A stretch of DNA of 64,000 nucleotides from Azorinus chamasolen (taxonomy: Eukaryota; Mollusca; Bivalvia; Cardiida; Solecurtidae): assembly GCA_963576725.1 (NCBI GenBank), contig OY755242.1, forward strand, positions 3,939,093-4,003,092. The letters are read 5' to 3'. Within the stretch, counting starts at the first letter, position 1. Each line of letters opens with the position of its first letter. Below are positions 11,440 to 21,264 of this stretch, one piece after another. The notes beneath the pieces were generated by a model, which made no database searches, had not been told where the DNA came from, and was given only the letters and a program-made list of their open reading frames with translations. Made by a program: the position numbers and the translations under genes.

Positions 11440-11968
11440 TTATTCCCTGTCGTGGCCCTAACGGCTTACCTGCAGGTGCTCTGACTTCAGCAAAGTCATT
11501 GAGTACATATTTGACGGATTGTCACAGTTATTATGCTATGTTTTACATGTTGTCCTGTGTTCACCGTCGTCTATGTTGTGGTTAAGTCCAGCGGGGATAC
11601 CTTTATTTACACTATTTGTAAAGCTAGGGTGACTTTGAGAGAAGTGTGAGGTTAGGACGTCCGTAAACCGGTTTAAACCCCCAGTGGTGTTTTTGCTACT
11701 GACCGTGCCAAGGCGGTACTCTCTTTGGCACCCTTCCTTTTGTTTGCCTTGCGTCTTTGTGCTTGTGATTTTGTTCATGTGTGGAACGTTTGTCTCTGGT
11801 TCTTGTGTGTCTTTTGGTGTTTTCTGTGTTCATTTCGTATGTGAGTGTGCGTTTGGGTGTGTGGTTGTGTGTGTGTGTGTGTGTGTGTGTCATGCTGTCT
11901 ATCGGTGTTTTGGTGGTGGTTGCGTCTTGTATGTGGCTTTGCCTGCTTGATTTTACTACTTTTCCATT
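11397..11968 (+). mobile_element. 3'UTR of Naiad copy B
   Basis: Parallel to 18,123-18,708 of copy C. It contains the broken SECIS, the GGACGTCC palindromic loop (11,655-11,662), the ACCGTGCCAAGGCGGT hairpin, a variable GT-rich run (about 11,865-11,890) and the family 3' end (CCTGCTTGATTTTACTACTTTTCCAT). ORFs on either strand here are shadows of the GT run. Confidence 0.8.
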
Positions 11969-11984
11969 ACTACTTATACACAAT

Positions 11985-12430
11985 AAATTATATAGATAAA
12001 ATAAAATGCACATTCTGTAACATGGAACCAGAAACAATAGAACTTGTTTTAGTATTGTCCAGTCAGTGAATCCATCATAAGTAACATTCGGACATTTCCA
12101 AATAGTCCTTTTTTCCTCTAGATATTAAAACAATGCTGTTTGGCTATATAGCAACCTACGACATTGCAAAGAATTGTATACTTACCTTCATTAAAATGGG
12201 GTTTTTTTGTGCAAACACACCTACTTCAGATGGGCTAAGACGTTACATTGCATTTAAATATGATATTGTAAAGCAGGTTGCTTTAGACGAAAACAGAACA
12301 GATCTGGCCATAGATGTTCTATTTTCTTTTTGTTTGATCTCTTTTTTAAGGTTCGGCAATGTAAAATATGATTTAGCTCCCTACTCCATTAATATTCATG
12401 TCAGAAATAATCTATATGAATGCTAATTAC
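11985..12430 (+). pseudogene. LINE C-terminal fragment
   Basis: Reads IKCTFCNMEPETIE (first half of a CCHC knuckle), then after a stop and frame change TMLFGYIATYDIAKNCILTFIKMGFF. This order is typical of the end of non-LTR retrotransposon ORF2. The last 97-residue stretch (12,133-12,426) is open, but there is no RT upstream. It starts directly behind the 3' end of Naiad copy B. Confidence 0.6.
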
Positions 12431-12784
12431 ATTAGTTTTTTTATAATAGCGCATGCACATAGAAATTGTGGTAATAGCAGAAAGAGTACAAACATGTCTA
12501 AATTATATCGTAAACAAAAGGAGCAGACCCCGATCAAACAACTCCCATAGAAGCCGTCTGTCTGGGTCTACCCTGTGTTTTGCAAAGAAGCGGAATATTT
12601 TTTAGTTATGGAGGAATGAGCTTAAATAGTTTGATATAGAGTTAGCATTATGCTTGATAATTGTACGGTGTGGAGAGGGGCGGTTCCCCGACCCTTACAC
12701 ACCAATGACTGGATAATAATCGAGGTCCCGTCATCATAGCAGGACCTGACAATAAAACTTTAATTAATGTATGATATTTGTCGA

Positions 12785-12880
12785 GTGATATCAAGACAGC
12801 TCGCTGTGTTGTAGTGAATGTAGCGTTAACCTATTGAACTAGTCATTCGAGTTCGAATCTCTCCGTAATTGTTTTATTTG
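12785..12880 (+). repeat. Possible tRNA-derived SINE head (weak)
   Basis: GAGTTCGAATCTCTC near 12,848-12,862 resembles a Pol III B box, with an A-box-like TGTAGTGAATG about 40 bp upstream. The cloverleaf does not close, so this is not a tRNA gene. It could be a decayed SINE head. Confidence 0.25.
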
Positions 12881-12944
12881 TAAGAATGTTTCTCTCTATT
12901 GTGTACTTATTATGACTGTAGCCAAAATAGTTTTATGTTGCAGT

Positions 12945-14090
12945 ATGACTGGAGGGAACAGAAGGCATTTCAAACGTGTAGTTTATGAAAAGAGGACACA
13001 ACCAAATGACAGAAGACCTGTATCAACAACTTTCTTAGTGGCATTATAAGAAAACCTGAAAATCAATGTTGATCAGAGATATTATTTGTAATAAGTGTAG
13101 ACACATTTATAATAAATCTAGACAATATAGTAAAAGTCATAGAAGAGAAAATGCCACTAACAAAGAAATATATCCCACATTTATACCACCTCTATCACAA
13201 ACACACAGTAAATATCATCTAAACAGCTCTCAATCTGTCAGTCCTAGGATAAAATTAACACAAAAGACACATTCTCGATGTTTAGTGTGCAAACGCCAAG
13301 GGCCAGTGTTCTTATATATACTGAAAGTAGGTGTTGTCAAGGTCATATAGAACATAAAATACGTTTGCCAGGAACAATGGACTCTATATCTACATGCACT
13401 AGTATATATCTCAACAACGAATATTTGGACTTAACAGGTTTACAAATGAGTGGTTTGTATGACATTTGTCACACCCTAGAGGGGAAATTAGAAACACCCC
13501 TCTTTTACAACAGTTGGATTGTTCTTCCTGAAGCTTAAGTCAGGTACATCATATAAACGTCTTGCTATCGTGTTTGGTATAACATGCTCCAGGGTCCGCA
13601 GATCAATAACATCTGTGAGGCAGGCACCGAACCACCGTGGTTTGTCACACATATCAAAAGAGGAAATTATAACAAAACATACAACACCACTTGCACAAGC
13701 CTTGTTTGGAGGAGCTGTTGAAGAATCAGGTGATGTTTCCAAAATGTTATTAGTGCTGGATGGGACTAACATTCATATTCTAAAAAAGTAACAACTTTCT
13801 GTTCCAACGTAGGTCTTTCAGCGTTCATAAAGGCAAGTCATTATTTAAACCCATGGTAGTTATAACAAATACTTGATATTTTCTAACAATTGTTGGACCA
13901 TTTTTTGCTGATGCCAAAAATAGTGATGTAAAGATACTGTACCATGTGCTGTTTACAAATGTAGAAAACATAAACTCATTTGTGCAGACAAATGATGTGT
14001 TTATTGTTGACAGAGAGTTCAGGGATTTAATAATGCTCCTCGAAGATACGGGGATAAAGGCGGAAATGATAATTATAGTTTATTTGTACT
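12945..14090 (+). pseudogene. DDE transposase relic (Harbinger/ISL2EU-like)
   Basis: Starts with a basic region and Cys pairs (CNKCRH, then CLVCKRQGP), continues through a helical DNA-binding-like block and a catalytic core in three shifted frames. Core motifs are LLVLDGTNIH (first D, about 13,755), FQRRSFSVHKGKSLFKPM (about 13,805-13,855), VGPFFADAKNSD (second acidic block, about 13,890) and DVFIVDREFRDL (third, about 13,995). At least two frameshifts and a TGA near 13,875 break it. The D...D...D spacing and LDGT...VDR signature fit DDE_Tnp_4-type transposases. The exact superfamily is inferred from the look of the motifs. No terminal repeats were identified. Confidence 0.6.
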
Positions 14091-14360
14091 ATGAACATCC
14101 GTTGCTATGGTAATTACATAGTTAAATTACATTGTTAAACAGAACAAATTAAAATTAGATATCATTTGAAAACAACACTTGTGACATTTTTATTCTTAGA
14201 GCGAACAATGAAGTAAAATAATGATAATTACAGTTTATTTTATATTATGAATATTTGTTACCTTGGTAATTATTATTATACTTGTCAAACAGAAAACAAA
14301 AACATTTCTGAAACTAAAATATTATTTCAAAACAACATCTGGGAAATTTCTATTCTTATG
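14068..14360. repeat. Direct duplication of about 150 bp
   Basis: 14,068-14,195 and 14,220-14,360 are diverged copies (ATGATAATTAYAGTTTATTT...TTRCYWTGGTAATTA...AAACAGAA). No coding content. Confidence 0.5.
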
Positions 14361-14470
14361 CACCTGTAATGCTGTAAGATACTATTTATTGTGTACATGC
14401 ACTTTTAAGACTGTACACGCTCATGGTTGCCATTGCAACATAATTTGGCAAATCATTATAAAAATTACAC

Positions 14471-14560
14471 GCGGTTTGTCATGCTGTCTATCGGTGTTTT
14501 GGTGGTGGTTGCGTCTTGCATGTGGCTTTGCCTGCTTGACTTTACTACTTTTCCATTTAT
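14471..14560 (+). mobile_element. Severely 5'-truncated Naiad subfamily-1 3' end
   Basis: Only the last 85-90 bp of the subfamily-1 3'UTR is present, from CATGCTGTCTATCGGTGTTT to TTTACTACTTTTCCAT. It shows where transcripts of this family end. Confidence 0.75.
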
Positions 14561-14594
14561 ACATACTAATGGCTATAAATAGACCAAATTTACG

Positions 14595-15118
14595 AGAAGT
14601 ACAAAAATGAGTCATGCAGGAAACACCACAACTGTCGCCCGAACAGCAACACAAAGAAACGGCAAATGTACATAAATATAAAAACATCAAGAGACGCACA
14701 AAGACAAAACAAACATACAATAGGGGGAGATGGAAGTACCGCCTTGGAACGGTCAGTGACAAAAGTCACTGGGGGGTTAAACCGGTTTATGGGCGCCCAA
14801 CCTCACACTTATTCCATCCCCACCCTAAAAACGAACAGTGTAAATAAACGTATCTCCTCTCCGACTAATCTACAACAACCGCAATGATTGAACTGCAACC
14901 AGAGTAACTGTAGAAAAGTAATAAAGGGTACGACAAAAACGAAATAGTACAGATATCTGACGTCCTCCTTCCGTTTCAGGATTTAAGAGGTCGCCTTCAT
15001 AGAGTACTAAACCTTTCTTGTCGGCGTACATGCAAAGATGCCAGCGTGATTGCCAACTGTAAAAGGGTTGACAACCAAACATGCAGTATGTTGTAGTACC
15101 ACAGGATCATATCCCTTT
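14595..15118 (-). mobile_element. Naiad subfamily-2 3' end: RT C-terminus, SECIS and 3'UTR
   Basis: On the minus strand the frame GYDPVVLQHTACLVVNPF, then TVGNHAGIFACTPTRKV and TAG, parallels the end of copy C (HASLFACAMTGRG). Then come an intact SECIS (15,009-14,945), the GGGCGCCC palindromic loop (14,791-14,798), the ACCGTTCCAAGGCGGT hairpin and the subfamily-2 end (CATGACTCATTTTTGTACTT). ORFs over this stretch are frame shadows. Confidence 0.8.
14945..15009 (-). promoter_or_regulatory. SECIS element, Naiad subfamily 2 (intact)
   Basis: Read 5' to 3' on the minus strand: TAGTAC (helix I), TCT, ATGA, AGGCGACCTCTT, AAA, TCC-TGAAAC-GGA (apical stem), AGGAGGACGTCA, GA, TATCT, GTACTA (helix I). 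Helix II pairs 10 of 12 positions, one of them a wobble next to another. Helix I is a perfect 6-bp match. ATGA and GA form the non-Watson-Crick quartet and AAA sits in the apical bulge, as in type II eukaryotic SECIS elements. The TAG stop codon is the first three bases of helix I. Confidence 0.85.
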
Positions 15119-15763
15119 TTAATATGAGTTTGGGCCATTTTTCACCTTTCGTAAACCCTGTCCTTTCTAAATAGGTATTAATCACTGTGGTCAAAATTGA
15201 ACTTACACTCGCGAATAGCAGCTTGTGTAACCATTTAAAGATTGAATCAATATAAAAGATGTGTGTGGATTTATACATCGATGAGCGCAACAAAAATGTA
15301 ATTCAATCTGTATAATTCCATCCATTTGTCCTTTAAAAAAATACTTGTTGACACGAAAACAAATTTGACATTGGTTATTATACCATTTCGAAATTCAATC
15401 AATACACATTCTAACAACTATATGTCACTTCGTGTACTGAAATTACGTCATAGATGAAGTATAATAGACTGTTCTCAACTATTTGACCTAGTTGCAACAA
15501 ATCGAATAAAGCAATAAACGAACCTATTTCAACACATTTCCTACCTTAAATAATACTTTGTCAAATTTCCTTTCAATCGAATAACGTGCACTTGAGCCCA
15601 CCCCCACCCCCTCCTTTTTGTCTTTAATAACAACTCTCAGCTGATTCCTTATATCCGCATAGTAAGTCCCAGCAACAGAGCATCCAACATATAATTGATC
15701 AACAATATACACTTAGAATCCCGAAATACAGTGGCCATGACTCTGTCATCTGATGGTTTAGTT

Positions 15764-16161
15764 TTAAAATTCTTTAGCGATGGTAAACCATGGTGCTTCT
15801 ATTGCATATACCTTTTCAGCTTTTGGGTCATAATGATGGATTCCTGTTTCATCACCAATCACTAAATGTGCATAGAAGCTCTCTGGGTTCTCATTATATA
15901 TGGCAAGATGCCCCATAGTTGACTGTAATTTCTTGAAGCGATCTTGCACATTGAGGTTCCTGTGTACCCATCTTGCGGATACCTTTGACATCCCAGGATG
16001 TTCATAGATAATCTTGTAACGCTTCCATGTGAAATGTTACAAGCCCTAGCAATGTCATCAATCTTATTTCGGTGATCATGCCTTATGAGGGTCTCCACAG
16101 GAGTGCTTATTCCCTTTGGGATGGCACCAGTTGGCCAACCTGACTTTGGATCATCATCCAA
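15764..16161 (-). pseudogene. Mariner-family transposase fragment
   Basis: The minus strand reads DDDPKSGWPTGAIPKG, then IDDIARACNISHGSVTRL (helix-turn-helix region), then in another frame KVSARWVHRNLN, NENPESFYAHLVIGDETGIHHYDP. These are mariner hallmarks: the WVPR/L block and the first catalytic Asp in GDETW, here GDETG. A frameshift lies near 15,990. The N-terminal paired-like domain and the second and third acidic residues are missing, so this is a dead internal fragment. Confidence 0.75.
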
Positions 16162-16169
16162 TGAGCTGC

Positions 16170-16510
16170 GCCAACTTTAAACTAGACGTTTTTGTCACAA
16201 AAACGGATGTCTCCCCTCTAATAAAAACAATATGTAAAGGGAAATCACTAAAATGTTTTGGACTTTATGAATAATACTTCCCCTCATTCTCCGTCTTCCA
16301 CGCCACATATTTCAAGACGAAAATGCTAACAGCTAATACCTCCAAAATATTGATACCAGAGTTATGGCCATTGTGCATGACACTTACTTCCATCGTGCTC
16401 TTTCCATAAATGAAATATCATTCCAATAGCATCAGTTACACAAGGATTATGGCCGAATACGTTGTTCTATGATTTTTTGACATCCCCCGTAGGTCGATTA
16501 TTTATATAGC
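16170..16510 (+). repeat. Interspersed repeat with GAGTTATGGCC block
   Basis: Matches 54,050-54,330, beginning TTTTTGTCACAAAAACGGATGTCTCC and running into the CCAGAGTTATGGCC...CATGACACTTACTTYCATC unit that is tandemly amplified at 54.2-55.1 kb. No coding potential. Confidence 0.65.
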
Positions 16511-16604
16511 AACAGGCTGACTGGCAACTATACTGACCTTAGGTGTGCATCTTTAATATACAATAAACCATTCCATAAGGTTCATGACTATACAAATATA
16601 TAAA

Positions 16605-16835
16605 ACTACAAATATGAGTCATGCAGGAAACACCACATACAGAACAAACAGCAACGCGAACAGCAACAAAGAAAACACAGTAAATGTACATAACTAGCAA
16701 ACACATAAAGAGACGCAAAACAAACAATAGGGGAAGATGGAAGTGCCGCCTTGGAATGGTCAGTGACAAAAGTCACCGATGGGGGCGGGGGTCAACCGGG
16801 ATCCCAACATCACACTTATTCCACCCCCACAATAA
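16605..16835 (-). mobile_element. Naiad subfamily-2 3'UTR fragment
   Basis: Minus-strand 3' end of the subfamily. It has the ACCATTCCAAGGCGG hairpin and, at 16,798-16,805, the palindrome GGGATCCC where sister copies have GGGCGCCC. No coding part remains. Confidence 0.7.
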
Positions 16836-17378
16836 CATTTTTTGATGAACCAGAATTGAAATAGACATAAATAAACTGGATAGGACATACGGCTGGACAG
16901 ATAATTATAAAGATAGAGAGAAGATAGGTAGACAAACAAGCAGACAAAAAGAGAGTTATACTAGGTGGCAATCTTTACAATGGATATCAGTCGTTTGATT
17001 ATCTTTATAACCCACCAGGCTAATATATGTTATGGCAAGGACCAGAACAGTGTCACTACGTGTCGTGTGTATTACAAACAAGTGCACATTTTAAGAAACG
17101 TCCATACGATCTATAGTGAATATCTAAGCTTTTACCTTAAGAAATGCCTTTTCAAACATTTTCGACAGTAAATTCAAGCTTCTTCAATTCTCACATTTGA
17201 TTTGTCTTGCATTTCTGTTCAAGCCTACACAAAGAGTTCTAATATGTCCTTTTAGTTGCACATATCTTGATCAGACACAGTGTTACGCCTTAATGATCAC
17301 CTCCCGATTTGGATTTAAGTACTTGGTATACGCCCCAATTTAGAGCAATACACATGATCATTACCTCCACATCATGAC

Positions 17379-18122
17379 GATTTTATGCTTAGCTTAAAAC
17401 CTGATACACAGACCGATATTGTTAATGCTTTTAATAAAACTTCAAGGTATTTAGACGATATTTTGAATTTAGATAATCCTTATTTTGATACTATGGTTTC
17501 TTCAATCTACCCAAAAGAACTGTCTTTAAACAAAGCTAATCAATCTGACATTAATGCTTCATTTTTAGATTTGAATCTTTCAATTACAAATGATAAAGTT
17601 TCGTCCAAAGTATACGATAAAAGAGAAGATTTTAATTTTAAAATTGTTAATTATCCTTTTCTAGATGGGGATGTGCCACGTTCTACATCTTATGGTGTTT
17701 ATATTTCTCAACTTATTAGGTTTGCCCGAGCCTGTTCTTTGCTTGAAGATTTTAACAGACGTAATATAGTTATAACTGATAAACTTCTTAAGCAAGGTTA
17801 CAGATATCACAAACTTCGGAAAACCTTTTCTAAATTTTATTATCGAAATTTACCTCTCATTAGTAAATATAATTGCAATCTACGGACGTTACTGCGACAA
17901 GGCATTTCTCAACCAGAATTTTATGGGGATGTTATCTACAAACTCAGGAAAATTCGGGGTCATATCCATTTTTATGATTTGTTTATAAAACGCATTAAAA
18001 CATTTAAAAAGAAAGGTTATGATCCGATTATATTGCAACACACTGCATGTTTGGTTATCGACCCTTTTACAGTCGGTAGCCACGCTTCCCTCTTTGCTTG
18101 CGCGATGACAGGCCGAGGGTAG
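17379..18122 (+). CDS. Naiad copy C: RT catalytic domain and C-terminus, open to the natural stop
   Basis: A 5'-truncated copy keeps one open frame from DFMLSLKPDTQTDIVNAFNKT to the stop TAG at 18,120-18,122 (ATG at 17,385; 245 residues). It contains the catalytic box RYLDDILNLDNPYF near residues 22-36, the KANQSD...FLDLNLSI block, VNYPFLDGDVPRSTSYGVYISQLIRFARACS, and the thumb-like KFYYRNLPLISKYNCNLRTLL...LQHTACLVIDPFTVGSHASLFACAMTGRG. No in-frame TGA occurs, which fits the recoded positions all lying upstream. The missing N-terminal half means it cannot retrotranspose by itself. The open frame and intact 3'UTR suggest the youngest subfamily-1 insertion here. Confidence 0.8.
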   Translation, partial: DFMLSLKPDTQTDIVNAFNKTSRYLDDILNLDNPYFDTMVSSIYPKELSLNKANQSDINASFLDLNLSITNDKVSSKVYDKREDFNFKIVNYPFLDGDVPRSTSYGVYISQLIRFARACSLLEDFNRRNIVITDKLLKQGYRYHKLRKTFSKFYYRNLPLISKYNCNLRTLLRQGISQPEFYGDVIYKLRKIRGHIHFYDLFIKRIKTFKKKGYDPIILQHTACLVIDPFTVGSHASLFACAMTGRG

Positions 18123-18185
18123 TACTCTATGATGGTATACTCTTAAACTTGGATACAGGAGGAGCTTACCAGACTCATGTATTAT
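18119..18185 (+). promoter_or_regulatory. SECIS element, Naiad subfamily 1 (copy C, intact)
   Basis: Order: GTAGTAC (18,119-18,125), TCT, ATGA (18,129-18,132), helix II 5' strand TGGTATACTCTT, AAA (18,145-18,147), apical CTT-GGATAC-AGG, helix II 3' strand AGGAGCTTACCA, GA (18,172-18,173), CTCAT, GTATTAT. Helix II forms 10 of 12 pairs and helix I forms 7. This matches the type II SECIS architecture that directs UGA recoding to selenocysteine. The element overlaps the ORF stop codon. Confidence 0.88.
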
Positions 18186-18708
18186 TTTTTCCCTGTCGTG
18201 CCCTTAACGGCTTACCTGCAGGTGCTCTGACTTCAGCAAAGTCATTGAGTACATATTTGACGGATTGTCACAGTTATTATGCTATGTTTTACATGTTGTC
18301 CTGTGTTCACCGTCGTCTATGTTGTGGGTAAGTCCAGCGGGGATACCTTTATTTACAATATTTGTAAAGCTAGGGTGACTTTGATAGAAGTGCGAGGTTA
18401 GGACGTCCGTAAACCGGTTTAAACCCCCAGTGGTGTTTTTGCTGCTGATCGTGCCAAGGCGGTACTCTCTTTGTCACCCTTCCTTTTGTTTGCCTTGCGT
18501 CTTTGTGCTTGTGGTTTGTTCATGTTGTGGAACGTTTGTCCCTGGTTCTTGTGTCTCTTTTGGTGTTTTCTGTTTTCATTTCGTGTGTGTGTGTGTGCGT
18601 GCGTTTGGGTGTATGGTTGTGTGTGTGTATCATGCTGTCTATCGGTGTTTTGGTGGTGGTTGCGTCTTGCATGTGGCTTTGCCTGCTTGACTTTACTACT
18701 TTTCCATT
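18123..18708 (+). mobile_element. 3'UTR and 3' end of Naiad copy C
   Basis: After the SECIS come a TGACTT-CAGCA-AAGTCA hairpin (about 18,229-18,245), the GGACGTCC palindrome framed by GGTT and AACC (18,401-18,408), a CAGTGG...CTGCTG hairpin, the CCGTGCCAAGGCGG hairpin, a GT-rich run and the terminal TTTACTACTTTTCCAT. ORFs in all frames here are by-products. Confidence 0.85.
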
Positions 18709-18929
18709 TAATTACATAACAACCAATTTAGATCCCGATCAGACGGCGATAGAAATGATAAACTAAGTAAAAAGAAACATATTTTTAAACGCAGCAGACA
18801 ACAGCTTATTTGCGGAGACAATATATACTACATGAGCAGAGTTATCTTTCATAGCGTTCGTATTTTATTGTTAAGATACCACAGCAATAGATATATTACG
18901 CATGCGTTATTTCCTATTTTATGTCCCTG

Positions 18930-19077
18930 TACTCTAATTAACATATCTATTAATCTGATTTAGCAAACGGCCAATAGATTTGGTTGTCAGAGGATCCGAA
19001 TACACAATATTAATTGTGTGGAAGAGCAAATATGAGTCGACAGGCAAAGTAACAAGACTGTAAACCCGCTGTTCAAG
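18930..19077 (+). promoter_or_regulatory. Conserved upstream region of C1q gene 1
   Basis: Blocks TACTCTAATTAACA, TCTGATTTAGC, GGCCAATAG, TTGTCAGAG and GAGTCGACAGGCAAAG are shared with 49,632-49,792 upstream of gene 2. GGCCAATAG / AGCCAATGG is CCAAT-box-like. It marks the left edge of the duplicated unit. No clear TATA box could be assigned. Confidence 0.55.
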
Positions 19078-19192
19078 ATGCAAAAGATGTCTGTTTTGAT
19101 TATTGAGGCAGTCATTCTATCTCTCTGTGCCTATTCTTACTCGCAGGCGTTTTTTGTACCGAAAATGGATATGTATATGGAAAAAATCACAA
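19078..19192 (+). CDS. C1q-domain protein 1, exon 1 (signal peptide)
   Basis: Encodes MQKMSVLIIEAVILSLCAYS plus YSQAFFVPKMDMYMEKIT. This is a signal peptide (hydrophobic core VLIIEAVILSLCA, likely cleavage after SQA) and the start of the mature chain. The exon ends in phase 1 at a good donor (ACAA|gtaagt). A second in-frame ATG at 19,087 aligns with the start of gene 2 and may be the true start. It belongs with 19,268-19,315 and 34,367-34,890, giving a 228-residue secreted protein. The match with 49,793-49,901, including frame, phase and donor, supports selection on this exon. Confidence 0.75.
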
Positions 19193-19267
19193 GTAAGTTT
19201 AAAGTTGTAATCAATACTAATCAGTAAACACTAAGCCACACACCATATTACTGCTGGTACTTGCTAG

Positions 19268-19315
19268 ATTCGCCTCGGAGAATGATCTGTATATCAAATG
19301 CTATTCTAAACAGAG
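19268..19315 (+). CDS. C1q-domain protein 1, exon 2 (48-nt mini-exon)
   Basis: Between an acceptor (TTGCTAG) and a donor (CAGAG|gtgagt), 48 nt in phase 1 to phase 1 encode NSPRRMICISNAILNR. The gene 2 counterpart encodes NLPRRMVWASNDMLNR with the same boundaries and phase. Intron 1 is only 75 bp. Intron 2 is 15,051 bp. The segment lies between the signal peptide and the C1q head and has no collagen-like repeats. Confidence 0.7.
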
Positions 19316-19764
19316 GTGAGTCCAGTTTTGGAAATGACACGCGTTTTCTACGATTTAAACAAATAACACATACCCGATGTCACTTAGCCTTGTAAATATG
19401 AGAGCTGGTTGCAAGTTGGAATTGGAACCGGTAGACCATCTAATGCACTTAGAACTGTGAACGATATACACAGACCTTGTATAACTGATAGGATTTCCGG
19501 ATTTACTGACTTACACGTACTTATTTATCATAAAACCAAACAAACCATCAATGTTACTATAATATACTGCCAGTTGTATTCACAAATCTTAGTTTCATGA
19601 CTCCGCTTGTATACAGTGTAGAACTGAATTATCATCCCGTTTAAGCATACCATCGAAACGGCATTATAGAGGGCAAGGTGCGAGCTATGACTGGTCCACT
19701 CGATGTCGGTTTATAATGTAACTTGTAGAATCATGCCGCGTGTCTACGCATTCTATCACATTAT

Positions 19765-20340
19765 ACCGCCTTGGAACGGTCAGCGACCAAAGTCAACGGG
19801 GGAGGGGTTAAACCGGTTTGTGGGCGCCCAACCTCACACTTATTCCATCCCCAACCAGACAGTGTAAATACACGTATCCCCTCTCAGACTAATCTACTAC
19901 AACCGCGATGGCAAATAGAGTGGTAAAGTGCATGTATAACGAAAACATTTCAGTGACAAACTTGATTGGGTTGCAAATAGAGTAACTGTAGAAAAGTAAT
20001 ACAGGGTACGACAAAATCGAAATGGTACGTTCTCCTTCCGTTTCTGGAGTTACGAGGTCGCCTTTATAGAGTACTAAACCTTTCTTGTCGGCGTACATGC
20101 AAAGAGGCCAACTGTAAAATGGTTGACAACCAAACATGCAGTATGTTGTAGTACTATAGGATCATATCCCTTTTCAATGAATTTTTTAACATATTTGACG
20201 AACAAAGTGAGACAAAAGGTATGTCCAATAATTGTAAATCACATCACCATAAAATTCAGGATGTGAAATACCGCGTCGCAGAAGCGCCTTGAGATTACAT
20301 TGATACTTCCCAATAAGTGAGAGATTTCGATAGTAGAATA
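19765..20340 (-). mobile_element. Naiad subfamily-2 3' end, decayed SECIS
   Basis: Carries the RT C-terminus (minus strand, ending QHTACLVVNHFTVG...PTRKV), a SECIS remnant in which ATGA has become ATAA and the 3' GA is lost (about 20,070-20,010), the GGGCGCCC palindrome (19,822-19,829) and the accompanying hairpin. A non-functional relic. Confidence 0.75.
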
Positions 20341-20619
20341 TATTCTATTAGATAAAATACCATAAATGGTCTTACTATTTTCATCTGTTAGAAAGTATTG
20401 ATTCTGATCATTTACCACTACACCTTACCGCGACGACTATCTAAAACAGGTACAAGAGGCATTTACAGCAAATAGCAATACGTGAAGTATTTCAAATATC
20501 AAGTATGTTTTTAACAAATCCTATTTTGCCCCGGTCCATTTAGAACTGATCAGGACTTGTAAGCAAGATGCGGTATAAATTTTGAATTATATTTTAGGTA
20601 ATGGTTAAAACAGTGTAGA

Positions 20620-21235
20620 TATTGTGGCAGATGGGCTGGTAAAGTTATTTAAAACTTATGTCGAGTGTTACCAGAATAATGAAATAACAACAACAACAGG
20701 GAACGATCAAAATAGATCGATACTGAATATACATAAGCAAATAAACAAATAAAATTACACACTTTTAGGGGAATGTTGTACTGTATGGTCATAATCGCTA
20801 CTTAATGGAATTGTAGGCGATACTCCCACATTTGATTTTGATATAAACCGGTACCATGAAGTTGAAAAGGAAGTGGTCAATAATGTAATTACGGATGATG
20901 ATACTATATTATGCATTTATGTATTGAACACTTTCAAAGCACTGTGGTAAGACGTATTTTCCTCCCTTGTATACAAACACATCTGACATGTTGCTACCTT
21001 TACCTTTATAACCGTTTACAGAGTGTATAAGTCAGGGGAAGTTGCATTTTCTTAGGCACTGTTTTTATTGTTCTATTACACATAATTGGGAGGGTCCTAT
21101 TCAATATAAAAATGCAGTGGTATTTCTTAGATATAAATTCTGAAGGGACGTGGTACATTCATAATTATAATGAACAGAATACCCAACTTCTTTGCAGCTG
21201 TATTTAATGAACTTTAGACCATGTCAAAAAGTGTG
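20620..21235 (+). pseudogene. LINE RT remnant, interrupted by Naiad copy D
   Basis: Matches 52,170-52,760 in unit B (CTACTTAATGGA...CCCACATTTGAT...ATGAAGTTGAAAA; AACAGAATACYC...CTTCTTTGCA), which continues into a recognisable RT. In unit A the element is cut at about 21,235 and its tail reappears near 24,500-24,760 after Naiad insertion. Confidence 0.55.
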
Positions 21236-21264
21236 AGCAACCTGGAGTTGATATTAAAATTACA

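Noticed and set aside
11696..12069. Overlapping plus and minus ORFs rich in Val/Cys/Trp or Thr/His
   Set aside because: They arise from the GT-rich run in the Naiad 3'UTR and recur wherever that UTR occurs.
12785..12880. tRNA gene suggested by a B-box-like GTTCGAATC
   Set aside because: The T-stem and acceptor stem do not pair; at most a SINE remnant.
18229..18245. CTGACTTCAGCAAAGTCA hairpin considered as the SECIS core
   Set aside because: It lacks ATGA, AA and GA in the needed positions; the 18,119-18,185 structure fits far better.
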